The position numbers and the translations under genes are program-made. This document shows positions 1-11,628 of a stretch of DNA of 64,000 nt, piece after piece. This DNA comes from Ptychodera flava. Lineage: Eukaryota > Hemichordata > Enteropneusta > Ptychoderidae. The DNA lies in contig NC_091943.1 of assembly GCF_041260155.1 (NCBI RefSeq), positions 15,677,283 to 15,741,282 of the forward strand. Direction: 5' to 3'. The notes beneath the pieces are model-generated. The model worked only from the letters and a program-made list of their open reading frames with translations, made no database searches and was not told the origin of the DNA. Each line of letters begins with the position of its first letter. The stretch's first letter is position 1.

Positions 1-1927
1 GAGATGCCGTTCTATATATACATGACTGAACTTTATCTCTATATAGTGAATGCCACACGTGCTAGAAACCCACATTGGTGTGCTCTTGGAAGTGTATGGA
101 GTTGAGGGTTCGAAGTGAACATTTTAAGCACGTTGTCCCCCTTCCCGGAAAAGAATTGAAAGGATGATGGCATGAAATATAATGTTTTAATATCATATTT
201 TATTATAAGATGGACTGGACCTGTCTAGTTTTATACAAAATATTTCTACGGTCCCCATCAGAATTAAAATGTTTCATAAATTTCGTCTTTCTTCAGGCAT
301 GCTTTGTTTTGTTTTGCTTTCTGTTATTGTATTTTTCGTGTTTTCATCATTTTTAAAATTGTTACTGTTACCTTTCCGATGAAATATAAGTTTACTTCAC
401 AAAGTGTCGCGAATCAAGCAACTTATTTCAAAGTAATGTTACTGGAAAATCTAAGGTAACCTGGTGACGTTCAGGTACCCCTCCGTCTCTCGTTATCTCT
501 GTTTGTTTGTTTGTTTGTTTTATTTGTAAGTCTATCTGTTTGTCTGTGTGTGTCTGTCTGTCCTGTCTATCTGTCTCTCTCTCATTGGTGCAATTTGGTG
601 GATCATCAGAGTACGAACTCTTTGTCGCTATGACGCTATGATAGCAGCCAATAATCTTCTACAAAACTTCGTAAAGGCTAACAAACGATTTTTAAATTGC
701 AGTGCCCAAGGACAAATACAACCGGTATTATAGCAATTCTCTTGCGAAAGGGTATCGAATTAGAAATCGGCTTGAGTAAAGAAACAGCCATCAAATACGG
801 AATTTTGAACTATTCGAATCATCAGTATGTCAACAACTATCCTTAATTCCAAACCCTATGCCTCGAGTCTTGTGGAGTTGGCGCTTCCCGCCAACCACGA
901 GCCCCGGACACCGATATTCACAATACCGGTTTAATCGACAGTGTCCTACGATTCGTTTGGCGTCCTCGAGAATTCGAATTTCATAGTAACTGGGGGCGTT
1001 GTTTTTGGTAGGGGAAATATTTCTGGAGAGCGTATAACAATTTTGGAAGAGGCTCATTTTGAACTTTGACACACAATAATTTTTTGGCACAAGGCGAGTC
1101 ATCTTTTTCGTGAGATTCTTTTAAATTTTACTGTTACGCCCTTGGCGCCTAATGTAAAGATAGGCTGCATATATTACGTTTTTCAGTTATACTCTTGTTT
1201 TTTAAAATAGCTATGACTTTTGAATATTTTTTTTGTATATTTAACTGTGTGATAATACAAATTTCATATGACAGATTTAATATGAAGGTATCCATAATAC
1301 GGATACCGTAAGGTAACAAAAGTCGAGCACGATAGATATTTGCACCAAGTTGTACGGCCCCTCAAACCCCCCCCCCCCCCCCCACCTCCGAACGTTCGCC
1401 GCCTGTATGGGACAATTCCGCATTTTCGGCGCTTGTTATACACATACCAATCGCACAGAAAAAGTGCTGACCCACTCAGTTTGGCGGGAACATATTGTTA
1501 AAAGTGATAATCAACATGACTTGGTACCGGTACGCTTTTTATCGTGAAATCTTCTCTCGTATGAAAGAAAGAGGCAGAAGATACACGTGAAGTCCATAAT
1601 GATAAAATGTAACATACTAGGTAGAGCGTTTTTCTTCTGCACTCAATTGTGCGCTACCTTGATCGCTATATTGCACTATACTCTCTGCACTTGCGCGCAC
1701 GTTTTGTGCGTTGATTTTCGTTGCACCGTTCACAGTGTGTTCGTAACTGACATGTCAGATTGTGCAATGAGACTGCTTGCACAATGCGATGCGTCAGACG
1801 GATGCGCACACGACGCCCGCAAGTTTTTAATGGTAACCGTAGTGTTCATGTTCACAAACGCGGGTCTTCAAACGTTGATACTTTGAACGTCGAGGGACAC
1901 CAGCAAGTTTTATACCTTGGTATATTT
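1..1927. other. Non-coding stretch, no gene recognised
   Basis: I see no supported gene here. A (GTTT)n run followed by CTGT/CTCT-type simple sequence lies near 500-585. A run of about 18 C lies at 1366-1383. The short open frames are not longer than expected by chance, look unlike any family I know, and have no convincing splice sites. Confidence 0.5.
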
Positions 1928-2153
1928 AAAAAAGTCTTGCTTTCGTGATTGATCGTCATAATTTTTAAAGTATTTTTATTTTCGACCTATTAGAAAAATG
2001 CTAACCCCAGCTATTGTTTATATTCCCTGGTAAAAAACTAAAAATACAAAAAAGTCTTGCTTTCGTAATTGATCTAATTCATAATTTTTAAAGTACTTTT
2101 ATTTTTGCCCTATTTTTGCCCTATTAGAAAAAATGCTAACCCCAGCTATTGTA
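1928..2153. repeat. Two-copy direct tandem duplication, period 120 bp
   Basis: The words AAAAAAGTCTTGCTTTCG and ATGCTAACCCCAGCTATTGT occur in the same order in both units. The first unit begins at 1928 and the second at 2048. The second unit carries a small internal duplication of TTTTTGCCCTA. The units differ by a few substitutions and indels, so this is an old local duplication. I see no coding content. Confidence 0.8.
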
Positions 2154-3092
2154 TTTAATGAAATCAAGAAGAAAACCTCTGTTGATTTCAGTGTTATTAA
2201 ACATTGTATGCGACATTGCTAGGATGTATTTTTCGTTGCATTGATCCTTGTCTCCATTCATTCATTCCTCATTTCCTTCCTTCCTTCATTTAATTATAAC
2301 ATACACAAAGAGAACGCGACAAGTCCTCCAAGGAATTAAAAAATGACGCACTTATAATTCAGTCTTGTACTCGTAAACCACAACTTCGTGATTTTCACCA
2401 CAGCAACGTGAATTCATGATGAACTTCAGCGTCACCCTTGACAGAAGGACTTATTGCACAAATTGCGTCAGCGCAGATCAAGTGCTTTGTGAGAGCACCT
2501 CTCACATATAACATTTTAAGCATTCGGCAGCTTAAAACTGAAGTGGTCAATGAAGACACTGTAAAGGTTTTGAGGCCAACTCCCGCCCAACAATTCCATT
2601 CACCATTTCACGACTGTTGAGAAACCGGGAGTCCTAGCACTCGAGCGAATGACGCATCGGAGTTCGTGTGCGAACTATGATGAAATCTGACGAAATATAT
2701 AGTCGAGTACGACACGACGCAAGAAACTTTAATGATGTCATATTATTCATGCTCTCAAGTCCCTCATAGTCATCAGCCGTGGTTTTGATTGCATAGCAGC
2801 CTGGCTTTCTGGAATGAGTGATTAATCATTTTTCTTTCAAATAGCAACGCAAACATCAGTATTAGGGTGTTCTGGTTTGGAATCTGATGCCCCCCAAAAT
2901 AATTCTTTGGTATTGAAGAAAGGAGACTGGCTTCGTCGGTTAAAATACAGCGATAGAAGGTACAATCATAGGATGATTAATGTCGTTGTTTGCTTTTGTT
3001 GTTGCTGTTGTTGTTGTTGTTATTGTTGTTGTTTATAGGATCAGAAAACAAGGGGGCACATGTTCACTAGTGACACATAGTGAGGAGACTCA
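2154..3092. other. Non-coding stretch with simple repeats
   Basis: No gene is supported. TTCA/CCTT-type simple sequence lies at about 2260-2292 and a (TTG)n tract at about 2995-3033. Confidence 0.5.
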
Positions 3093-3099
3093 TACACTG

Positions 3100-3470
3100 T
3101 AAAGTTAAGTGTTAAAGGATAGAACACCAATTAAACGCCTTTTTGTAACACTTTTTGAACGCGTCTAGACGTTCAGAAATTTAACACTACGTGTTCAACC
3201 AACGTTCAATTTTTTAACACACGTGTGCAGATTTTGAACGCTACGTGTTCATCAGACATTATATTGAACACCACAGTGTTCCATATCTGAACACACGTTG
3301 CACATGAAATGTGTTCAAAAAATTGAACGCATTTACGCGTTCAAAGGGCTGTAACACTTTTTGAACGCATGGACGCCGTTCAACGATAAGTGTGTTAAAG
3401 GCTAGAACACATAATGCGCGCTTGTTGAACACCTTTAATTTTGGGCGTTCAGGGGGTGTTCAAGCCTTGA
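3100..3470. repeat. Left subterminal GTTCA/TGAAC repeat block
   Basis: There are many closely spaced copies of GTGTTCA, TGAACAC, GTTCAA and TTGAACGC on both strands. The same words recur at 6370-6550 at the other end of the element. In CACTA-type elements such arrays bind the transposase; that role is inferred here. Confidence 0.7.
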
Positions 3471-4319
3471 AATAACATTACAGACCACTGATATACAGTA
3501 AAATTATTTTATTCTAAAAATACACAAAACATTTCTAGAGTAAATACAATAATTTACTGTAAAGTGGGGAAATAAACGTTGCCAATTTGTATGTAAAGTT
3601 TGTCATAGGAAACTACCAACGGTGTTAACACCCTCCTATCAAAAGCATAAGCAATAAAAATCCCCATGAACACTGTAGATCGTTTTAAAAAATATGAACA
3701 AAGTAATGACAAAACAGGTTTTACTTAAATATTGTGGATTACGTTTTTAGGTTCATACTTGTTTAAAATGTACAAAAAATCATCTGAAAAAGCTCAAAAT
3801 TTGGCTTACTTATTGTGTTGAAAACACATATATGTATGGAATGCATACTTCATTGTTGTAAGATGGTTTCTTAAAGACATTTCCTCTTGTATGGACAATT
3901 GTAAATTTTGAAGAAAAGAAAGTTAATCAAGGCTTCTCTAGTGCACATGGTATATAGTTGTCCAAATTAAAGTAAACACAACATGTCAAGTTGTCAAAGT
4001 GTCACAGTAAGGCACAACATGCAGAAAGTGGGGAAAATTGGTCCTTGGCAGGGTAAAACCTTTTTCCTTGTCCAACAAAGTCCTTCATAAACAAAAGGTT
4101 TGTTTGTTTGCAATATCTTAAAATAAACAATGAAATAAATCGGTGACATTTCAAAAATCTACTTCACAGAAATTAAAAACATATTCGTAAAGACCTTTCA
4201 AATTCTGGTGTACCTTGCTATTATTTTTTATACAAATGTTTTTACCAAAAATTGTAAAATTCACCCTTAAAATAAAAAAAATGTAGATTTCATCATAACG
4301 TATATATATCACATCCTGG

Positions 4320-4795
4320 TAATCCCTCATATCTTAAAAATGTCTGAAATGTCTTTAATTTCTCAAAAATACAAAGTTCCAAATTTCTGCATAATTTGAA
4401 CAATTTGAAAAAGGCTATCAGTAGAGATCTATGTCTCAAATATCAAAGCTGTTCAATTAGTAGTTTTGAAGAAGATTTTTAAAGATTCTTAGACCAAAAA
4501 TGACGAAAATTGCCATGAAATATACAAATTTGAATATTTCATTACAACTAGCAAAAATTTGACTAGGGTCATTCTTAGGGACATGTTTACCAAATATTGA
4601 AGACGTCAGTAAAAGAGAAGAAGATTTTTGTCAAAAATAGCAAAATTAGCATCAGAAATATAAATTTGCATAGTTCATCATAATTTGAACATATGTGATT
4701 AGGGTAATCCCTGGGGACCTGTAATCCAAATATTAAAGAATTAGTACAGGCTGTTTTGAAGAAAAACTTTGGGATGTACAAATTTGAGGGCAATG
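4320..4795. repeat. Degenerate tandem repeat, period about 147 bp
   Basis: Units begin near 4320, 4468 and 4615. The last two both start GAAGAAGATTTTT and continue with AAAATT/GAAATATA-A-ATTTG and a TTAGGG(A/T)-like block followed by CCAAATATT. Divergence is high. The repeat lies inside the CACTG-ended element and has no coding content. Confidence 0.55.
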
Positions 4796-4884
4796 CTACA
4801 CATCCACCTATTTAGCTGACGGCAAAGCTAAAAACCAGTTGCTAAGAACAAGAGACGTGTTGAGCTACAATACAAAATTCTCTT

Positions 4885-5189
4885 AGGTTTGGTAGCATTC
4901 TATGATCAACTAAATGTTAAAAGGGCATAAGCTTCCAAAGACGTGAAGTCTCCTTTATCAGATGCAAGGGGAATGAAAAATTGAAGCAGAAAGTGACAGA
5001 AAATTCAGAGTGAAAATTTCAGAAAATTCAGTAATTCTGTCAGAGTGGACATTTTATTACTCTGAATTTTCTGTCGCTTTCAGCTATTATTTTTCATTCC
5101 ACCCTTGCATCTGATAAAGGAGACTACACGTCTGTGAAAGATTATTCTCCGGCAACATTTACTTGATCATAGCATGCTACCAAAGCTTA
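4885..5189. repeat. Imperfect inverted repeat (arms about 150 bp) nested in the CACTG element
   Basis: The left arm words TTTGGTAGCATTC, TATGATCAA, GTCTCCTTTATCAGATGCAA and CAGAAAATTCAGAGT are met again in reverse complement in the right arm, down to AGCATGCTACCAAAGC near 5170-5186. The centre is near 5036. It is probably an older hairpin-type miniature element now inside the larger transposon. Confidence 0.75.
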
Positions 5190-5646
5190 GATTAATTCAG
5201 AAAAAAATTCAGAAACTTATCAAAATTCAGTTACTGACCCTCGGAAGTTTAAATCTACATTAGAGATGAACTGAGGTTCTCAAGCTTGTTTCCAGACAGC
5301 TACCTGTACACTAATCTTCTTCATTATCTGTACCACCAGCTACTGTAACCACTCTTCGATTTTCAGGTATATCCAACTTTTTACATCCTGAAAAAATGCA
5401 ACAATAGGTAATATGGCGAGATGAGACTTTAAATGAAAGACAAGGAGCTGATTAGGTTAAGGAAAAGGGGATACTTTCATATACAGTGCCTCTTTTTAAT
5501 ACTGTTACAAAATATTGGCTTGTTCTTGTCATCAACTGATTAAAATAAAAAAGCCAATCTCTCCTATGCTGAAACAATACATTGTATACTCTACGGTGTT
5601 TAATTGATGTTTTACATGCAATTGTCTCTACTAAAAGACATGTGTC

Positions 5647-5793
5647 AGCTGTGATTACGCAGCGGTACTATGCAAGGCGTATCGATCGCGCTCAGGTCAA
5701 GGGTTATCGCTACAGTTGTGTTGCAATGACCCTTGACCCGAGTGAGATCGATCGATAGGCCATGGCCAAAGTACCACTGCGTATTCACAGCTT
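5647..5793. repeat. Second nested inverted repeat (arms about 60-70 bp)
   Basis: AGCTGTGATTACGCAG...TCAAGGGTTAT on the left pairs with ATGACCCTTGA...CTGCGTATTCACAGCTT on the right, with a loop of about 15 bp. A 110-codon open frame that starts in the right arm (5762) is explained by this structure and is not called as a gene. Confidence 0.8.
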
Positions 5794-6564
5794 GTTGTTG
5801 GTATACCAGCCACTAAAAGAAAAAAGGTTTCTTCACGTAGTTAAGCCATTTCAAAGTACAATACAAATAATTTCAAAGGATATTGATACAGATGCTCCAA
5901 AATCTAATACCTTTAACTATTTTGGAGAGGAAACTTACCCTTTCTGGTCTTGCTTCAGCACGATCACGACTTTAGGGTGCGCTTACAAGAAAAATGTCGC
6001 AACTTCCGTTTTGATGCATCATGGGATAGGAAAAAGCACCAAACTTGAACACCAAGTGTTTAGAAATAGAACGCCTCTTGCACGCCGATGTTAAAATTAA
6101 AACGTTCATGATGGTTTTCTGATTTTCTTTTCAAATTTTCAAAATTTCAACACGTAATAAACGTATAAAATTATTTTGTATACTTTCTTTTTTAGAAAAA
6201 ACATGCTTTCAGCAATTTTAGACTGGAAATATTTTTTCATTTAGTGGGAAATTCGTTACACCAAAATCCGTGTACGTTTGCCGGACAGCGAGGCAGTAGT
6301 AAATTTAATATAGCCATTGTAAAGTAAAAAAACCCAAAAGATTGGTAAATGTTTCACAGTATTGTAAAATTTCTGTGATGCTGAGTTTTTGAACACTTGA
6401 AGGAGATGGTTGTTAACACTACGTGTTCAGGTTTAGAACACCATTGTTAATAATATGAACACTAGTGTTAAAAATATGAACACTAGCCGTTCAAATTTGA
6501 ACACCGACACGTACATTTTGAACGCGTAAAGACGCGTCTAGCGTCCGCTTTTTTTTACAGTGTA

Positions 6565-7264
6565 GTTCTATCATGTTGATGGGGTAATAGCGATGATGAT
6601 ATATCGTTTTCGCAGCAAAACATGTCAGTTTTTTATATGACAATTACATTTGTATTCCCAAATTGTCAACGGATGAAAAAACTTGCATGATTGCATTTCT
6701 TATCCTTTAAAATTATCATTAAGTGTGCCTACGCAAACTTTAAACCCTTTAATGGCAATTTACCACTTTTTGCGCAGCATGATATGATAATTGCATATCT
6801 TCATTGACCTGTTTGGAAATAAAAAAGAGTATTTTTTCAAAGATTGATTTGATCGTGTTTTTAAATTCTTAGTTATAGGGAAGGTGACACAATTCACTTT
6901 GAAAAATTCCATGTACGTAGAATTATCAATACACAATAAAAATTACTTTGCCACAATAAAATATGGGATCTCCCTAAGGTAGGTTTCTATCGTGATGAAA
7001 ACTGACTTATACTTTGCCAACATTTTAATTTGCGCTGAAACGACTTTCACCTTTTCTTAACCGCTATAAGATCACATTAACACAGTATAGTGTGCTTGTT
7101 ATTAAAGAGATTCCTTTACAAAAGATCCAGACACGACTGTCGAGGTGTGTTTTTAAGCTTTAAGTATGTATGTGTTTTAGTTTTTTGTCCTGCTTGTGAA
7201 AATATCGTCACTTGTTCTACTCCAAAATCACGACGAAATGAAGTTTTTAAACTTGTCAACAAAA
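6565..7264. other. Non-coding stretch, nothing recognised
   Basis: AT-rich sequence between the CACTG element and a microsatellite. No gene, repeat or structured feature was recognised. Confidence 0.45.
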
Positions 7265-7290
7265 TATGTATGTATATGTATGTGTGTATG

Positions 7291-7324
<34 letters not shown>

Positions 7325-7420
7325 TGTATGTATGTATGTATGTATGTATGTATGTATGTATGTATGTATGTGTACGTATGTATATGTCTATGTATTGTAT
7401 GTATGTGTCTATGTATTGAA
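7265..7420. repeat. (ATGT)n microsatellite
   Basis: A tetranucleotide array, nearly pure from about 7293 to 7370 with degenerate flanks. It creates long artificial open frames ([12 protein letters not shown]) on both strands. Confidence 0.95.
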
Positions 7421-8263
7421 AGAATAATGTTTTCGTTGACAACCGACTTGTTCAGTCCTAACTAGAATTCATGTTAACAATAACAATGTATATTGTACAA
7501 TGTATGTGCAATACTAGTTTTTTATTTGCATAGCTACAGACATTAAAAAGAAAAATAATGTACTTGCTTTTTGGCAAGATAATAAACATTGTATTGTTAA
7601 GAGTTACTGTAAAAGCTGTTGTGCTATCAATTTTATTACCAACAATACTATATGATCTTAACAGGATACCCATGGTGGCCTTGTTTTGCAAGTTTGGTGC
7701 AGTTTTGTTGGCTGACTAAAAATATAAAATCTTGCATCTTCAGTTTCACCGCCAAAATACTAATTCGGTTTTGCCATTCCTGCATAAATGAATAGGTAAT
7801 CGAGTGAATATGTCTATTACAGAAGAAAGATCTCTGGAAAAAGTCTCTAAATATATGAAGTGAGGTATTAAGTCTTTAGTTTATGAGATGACTACATAAC
7901 ATTTGCAAAGAACCAGTGGTTCAAAATAAACCCGCGTTTTATTTTGCATTTATCTACATTTTCGGTAGATAAACCGTACCATACTGTCATTTAGAGGTGA
8001 TGAGGTCTTTAAAATTTATGTCACGGTAAAACGGGCCAATACCCGGCTATTGTACAAAATAAACGCTCCCTGAAGCTTTAGCCACCTCCGGTAATTGTCA
8101 GTCGAAAACTACAGCGACAACCACGAGAAGAGCGGTAAATATCCAAATTCAAATTCGGAATAAAAACGACGTGCGGTGTTTTACGGACTCCAAAGGTCAC
8201 GTGATGATGGTATACAAACAAACCCACATGTCCAACCAAAGAATGTCCCCGAGATTTATCTCC
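7421..8263. other. Non-coding stretch, nothing recognised
   Basis: No supported gene or repeat. Short open frames are in AT-rich sequence and look random. Confidence 0.45.
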
Positions 8264-8285
8264 TTGGGTTAGGGTTAGGGCTTAG
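8264..8285 (+). repeat. Telomere-like GGGTTA repeats
   Basis: Two and a half units of GGGTTAGGGTTAGGG, then CTTAG. Related TTAGGG-type words reappear beyond the far end of the adjacent transposon (10058-10190), so the transposon appears to have inserted into a short interstitial telomere-like tract. Confidence 0.7.
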
Positions 8286-8820
8286 GGAGCGTTCAGATAT
8301 TAAGGCCGAGGGTGGGGCGGCAAAATCAAGGGGTCTACGGTTAATGTAAAAACTGCAAGGGGGTTCATGTATTTTTCAAACAGCACGGGGGGATCACTTG
8401 ATTTTCATAAGAATCCATCTCGTAAAAAAAGAAGTTTCAGTGTACAAAAATTTTCTAGGAAATAAAAATGATTTCATTTCACTGTAAATCTGTATATAAA
8501 AGTATATATACTATTTGTCACTTGAATTTCTTGCCATGACAACTCTATACTGGCTTGCCGTCTTGTAAATCGAGTTCGCTGAGGGCAATGAACAATTTCT
8601 ATCAGCTTTTGGCAAAACTGAAATCTGGCATTAATTGAAAGGTTCCCCTTGTGCTGTTGCATAGCACTCCTTTTGATATCTGACCTGTTTTCAGGAAAGA
8701 GATATACATAACTTATCTGGATAAATAGATACAAAGGCTGAAATATAAATGAAAAGTTTCAATGGCTTTGTTTTTCATGTCAATTAGCAATTAAAGGAAG
8801 ATATACATAAATATACCTTT

Positions 8821-9024
8821 AACGCGATTGGAACTAGTTTGGAGAATTGAATCTTCATATTATTCAAATTTCTCCAAAGTATTAGGTGCTTTATAGCTTT
8901 GCAATATTATAAAGTACTTATAAACAAGTATATAACTTAAAAAGAAAAGCAGATGAGCTTACATTTGCAGATTAAACCGACATTACTTCACTATCCAGTT
9001 ATCCCAAGTAGTTCCAATCGTGTT
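8821..9024. mobile_element. Miniature element, family D copy 1
   Basis: The ends AACGCGATTGGAACTA (8821-8836) and TAGTTCCAATCGTGTT (9009-9024) are near-perfect inverted repeats. The interior shares long words (AAAAAGAAAAGCAGATGAGC, AGATTAAACCGACATTA) with a second copy at 16709-16922, in the same orientation. It is non-coding and lies inside the TTAG-flanked transposon. Confidence 0.75.
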
Positions 9025-9669
9025 GTTCTGTATCATACATGTGTAGCTTTAAAATGAATAAAAAATATATTTTTACACTACATGTGGTCATAGTATTCCA
9101 TTAGGGAGCATAATCCTTGATCAAGCACTTTTAGCTCACTTTGCTTCTCCCTACCCCAAGAGAAACATGGGTACCCAGGCTTGTAAATTGGCTATTTGAC
9201 CCCTTCATGACCTTATCTCCTGGCATTTTTGTGATACATGTATGGGGGAATTCCAAATGCAACATTTTCCTCTGAAAAAAATGCATGTGTGTGAAAATGC
9301 ACAATTTCTCCTAGGATTGAGGCCTGGTACCAAATGTGGTTGAATGTTACAGAGTTTTCAATCAACCTGGTAGACGTATATCAACAGAAATACCAGGATG
9401 TGTGGTCCAAGAAGGGATCATAGAAATGGCCATGTAGGTTTTGGTTCAATGCCTGTTGAAAAATACACAATACATTACATTTTAACAGGAAAACTATATC
9501 ATAATTACATAAGCTTACAGATGATTTGCACAGAATGAAATAGAAAGTACACACAAATAAATTTTGAATATAAAATTCTATAGGACTGTGTGGATGATAT
9601 GTTTAATTGTAACAAATGGAGTGATATGAAACCAACGTAAGAATTAAACATGTAAATAAGTAGTTATAA

Positions 9670-9873
9670 TACTGTGAAATATCAGATTCAGAGTTTTTGC
9701 CGAGGAGCGAAGATGACGATGATGTTTTAATCCATGATATTGGCAGCAGCACAAGTGATGAAGAACAGAACCTTCCGAGGCACTGTGTACAGTACATACG
9801 AGATCTGGAAGAAGAGCTGGATCCTGAAAATATCTTTTCCACTGATGTTATATTGTACGTACCGCGAATGTAA
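9670..9873 (+). CDS. Possible coding fragment, acidic, unknown protein
   Basis: This open frame has no ATG at its left edge. It reads as a serine/acidic stretch (SEDDDDVLIHDIGSSTSDEE) followed by a charged helical-looking segment (YIRDLEEELDPENIFSTDV), then stops at TAA. The composition is unlike the surrounding AT-rich noise. An AG just before codon ATT at 9685 could be a splice acceptor. It sits inside the TTAG-flanked element near its right end, so it may be a leftover exon of the transposon's own protein. I do not recognise the family, and chance is possible. Confidence 0.25.
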   Translation, partial: YCEISDSEFLPRSEDDDDVLIHDIGSSTSDEEQNLPRHCVQYIRDLEEELDPENIFSTDVILYVPRM

Positions 9874-10057
9874 TTCTATCATTCAACATTCGATCAATAC
9901 TTACTCAAGCAATGGAGGGGGGGAGGACGAAATTTCCGTCATCTTAAAAAGGGGGTTATCAATATTTGGGGCAATTGGTAGGGGATTCACTAATTTTGGC
10001 GATCAATGCACAAGAAGAGTGCGCCGGCCCACGCCGGCATTAACAACTGAACGCTCC

Positions 10058-10190
10058 TTAGGGTTAGACTTCAGGTTAGTGTAGGGGTTAGGGTCAGGGG
10101 TCCAAGCTCCCGTGTGCTCTCGCCAATAACTCTACATACACTATCCTGGAACTTTGACCTGAACCCTAACCTAACTGCTAACCCTAAGCC
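10058..10190. repeat. Inverted telomere-like tract (TTAGGG/CCCTAA words)
   Basis: TTAGGGTTAG and GGGGTTAGGGTCAGGGG on the left face GAACCCTAACCTAACTGCTAACCCTAAG on the right, so the tract is roughly palindromic. The repeats are degenerate, so this is interstitial sequence, not a chromosome end. Confidence 0.55.
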
Positions 10191-11032
10191 TCCAAGCAAA
10201 AATCAAGAATGTGCCCGGGACATATGATTCTTTGACACCCTTCAGTGTGCAAAGTAGTCATGCACGTTTGTGCATGTAGTTTTGGTTGTACCATGGTCCG
10301 TTTGAATTCTGGGTTTAACTTCTTCCAAAATATCGTCATGGCTATCCCGTCTCTCGACGCTGCATGGTGTTTAATTGTCAAAGTTCGTCTCATGCAATGC
10401 ACGGCAACAATTTGAAGTATCGTAGTTTATTTCAGAACCCTTGTAACGCTAGTATTATTGAAGGAATGAAGGGCAGCTTTCCCCGACGACTCAATCATTA
10501 GAAAACAAAGACGGAAGATGAGTTTCGACGTAAATGATCATGGTGGACTAATGAATCTTGGCGAGTGCCGACAACAATCTATCTTCACAAAAGATAACCT
10601 TTGAAGAAACAACGTTCTTGAGATGAGCTTAAATTAGTTTAATTTGCAAAGATAACGGCTGTTCATTGTTCCCCAACCAGTTTTTTAGAAATTCAAATGT
10701 CACAGACCCCTCTTTCACAATAAAGCGATCACCTTTGAGATATCAGGGAGGGCGCCTTTACATTTTAGGCGATGGTCGGGATGAGCACATAGAAAACTTT
10801 GTCCTTCAAAGATTTGAAGTATATTTGTATGAGTAGGGAGTGCGTGCATATTGCTTGTCCCTGAATTACACGTTTACTTTCTATGTTCATGTCATTTAAT
10901 AATTGTATAAAAGTTTGGACATAATCCTTTGAAACGTTTTACTCTACATACTTTCTGTTTCTGAACGCCCCCACATCACTTGACCTCTGACTCTTGACCC
11001 CCGCGTTGCTGGATAGCGCTTGTCAATTTGAT
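10191..11032. other. Non-coding stretch, nothing recognised
   Basis: No gene or repeat is supported here. Confidence 0.45.
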
Positions 11033-11628
11033 AAAGGTACCCCGGTGACAGATATCATTTGGACTCTAACACTCTTCTTATCTACTACCTGTGAGGGCTC
11101 ACTTTTAAACTCTTGGAGTAACTGAAATTTCCATTGTCTTCTCTTTGTAAAAATTTACTTTCGCTAAGACAGCGAACACAGAGATGGCCGCGGCCATTTT
11201 GAATTTCAAATTTCCGCATAAAATTAACTCATGTACAGTATGTACAAAATTCTGGGGTATCAATATGTTTGCGCCTTTCAGTTAGAAAGCGTCACGAGAA
11301 TAGCAATTCGACTTTTAAATCTTGACAATTTTTTGGTCAACCACTTGTTGAGACTCATTTTGAAGCTCTTAGGGTAAATAAAATTTTCACGGTCTCAGTT
11401 TTTGATGATACGAAAATTTAATCTTTCCCAATACAGTTAAAGCAGGGGTGGCAGCCATTTTGAATTTCAAATATTGGTAAATGTTCTGTAATTTGTTTCT
11501 CTAGTACCAAAAGTTGCTGGATAAACCCGAATTTTATTCTTGATTTTGAACGAATTGTTGAATGTCTCCATGGGGAACTTTTGAACAAACGTTTCCGTGT
11601 TTCACTTTTGAGGCGCGCGATACTTTAC
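11033..11628 (+). mobile_element. Two adjoining degenerate family A copies
   Basis: The first segment (11033 to about 11270) starts AAGGTACCCCGGTGACAGA and carries GGCCATTTTGAATTTCAAA. The second (about 11309-11628) has the middle and right half: TGAAGCTCTT, GCCATTTTGAATTTCAAATA, TTTGTTTCTCTAGTACCAAA, TTCTTGATTTTGAA and the right end TTTTGAGGCGCGCGATACTTTA. Both are strongly diverged from the best copy at 57744-58103. There is no coding content. Confidence 0.8.

Larger units (their letters stand above)
3095..6562. mobile_element. DNA transposon with CACTG...CAGTG termini, about 3.47 kb, apparently non-autonomous
   Basis: The left end reads CACTGTAAA and the right end is its exact reverse complement TTTACAGTG. 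Both ends are flanked by TA (3093-3094 and 6563-6564). Just inside both ends (about 3100-3470 and 6370-6550) are many copies of short words such as GTGTTCA, TGAACAC, TTGAACGC and GCGTTCAA in both orientations. That matches the subterminal-repeat layout of CACTA/EnSpm-type transposons. The interior is AT-rich and contains a degenerate tandem repeat and two inverted repeats but no recognisable transposase, so it is probably a non-autonomous or decayed copy. The superfamily is uncertain: CACTG ends suggest EnSpm/CACTA, but a clear 3-bp target duplication is not seen. Confidence 0.7.
8286..10057. mobile_element. DNA transposon, 1.77 kb, TIR GGAGCGTTCAG, TTAG target duplication
   Basis: The left end GGAGCGTTCAG (8286-8296) is matched by CTGAACGCTCC at 10047-10057. 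The element is flanked on both sides by TTAG (8282-8285 and 10058-10061), a 4-bp target duplication. Both subterminal regions contain GGGG-rich blocks. A copy of repeat family D (8821-9024) is nested inside. One acidic open frame near the right end (9670-9873) may be a remnant coding exon. No transposase motif is visible, so the superfamily is not assigned. Confidence 0.65.

Noticed and set aside
5762..6094. 110-codon + strand open frame
   Set aside because: It starts inside the right arm of a nested inverted repeat, has no recognisable domain and lies inside the CACTG-ended element.
7265..7442. MYVC/TYIH repeat-peptide frames
   Set aside because: Produced by the (ATGT)n microsatellite; the same applies to the arrays at 24019, 33358 and 37467, and to IYIY frames in (TA)n tracts.
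8264..10190. A true telomere or chromosome end
   Set aside because: The TTAGGG words are few, degenerate and in both orientations, with ordinary sequence on both sides.
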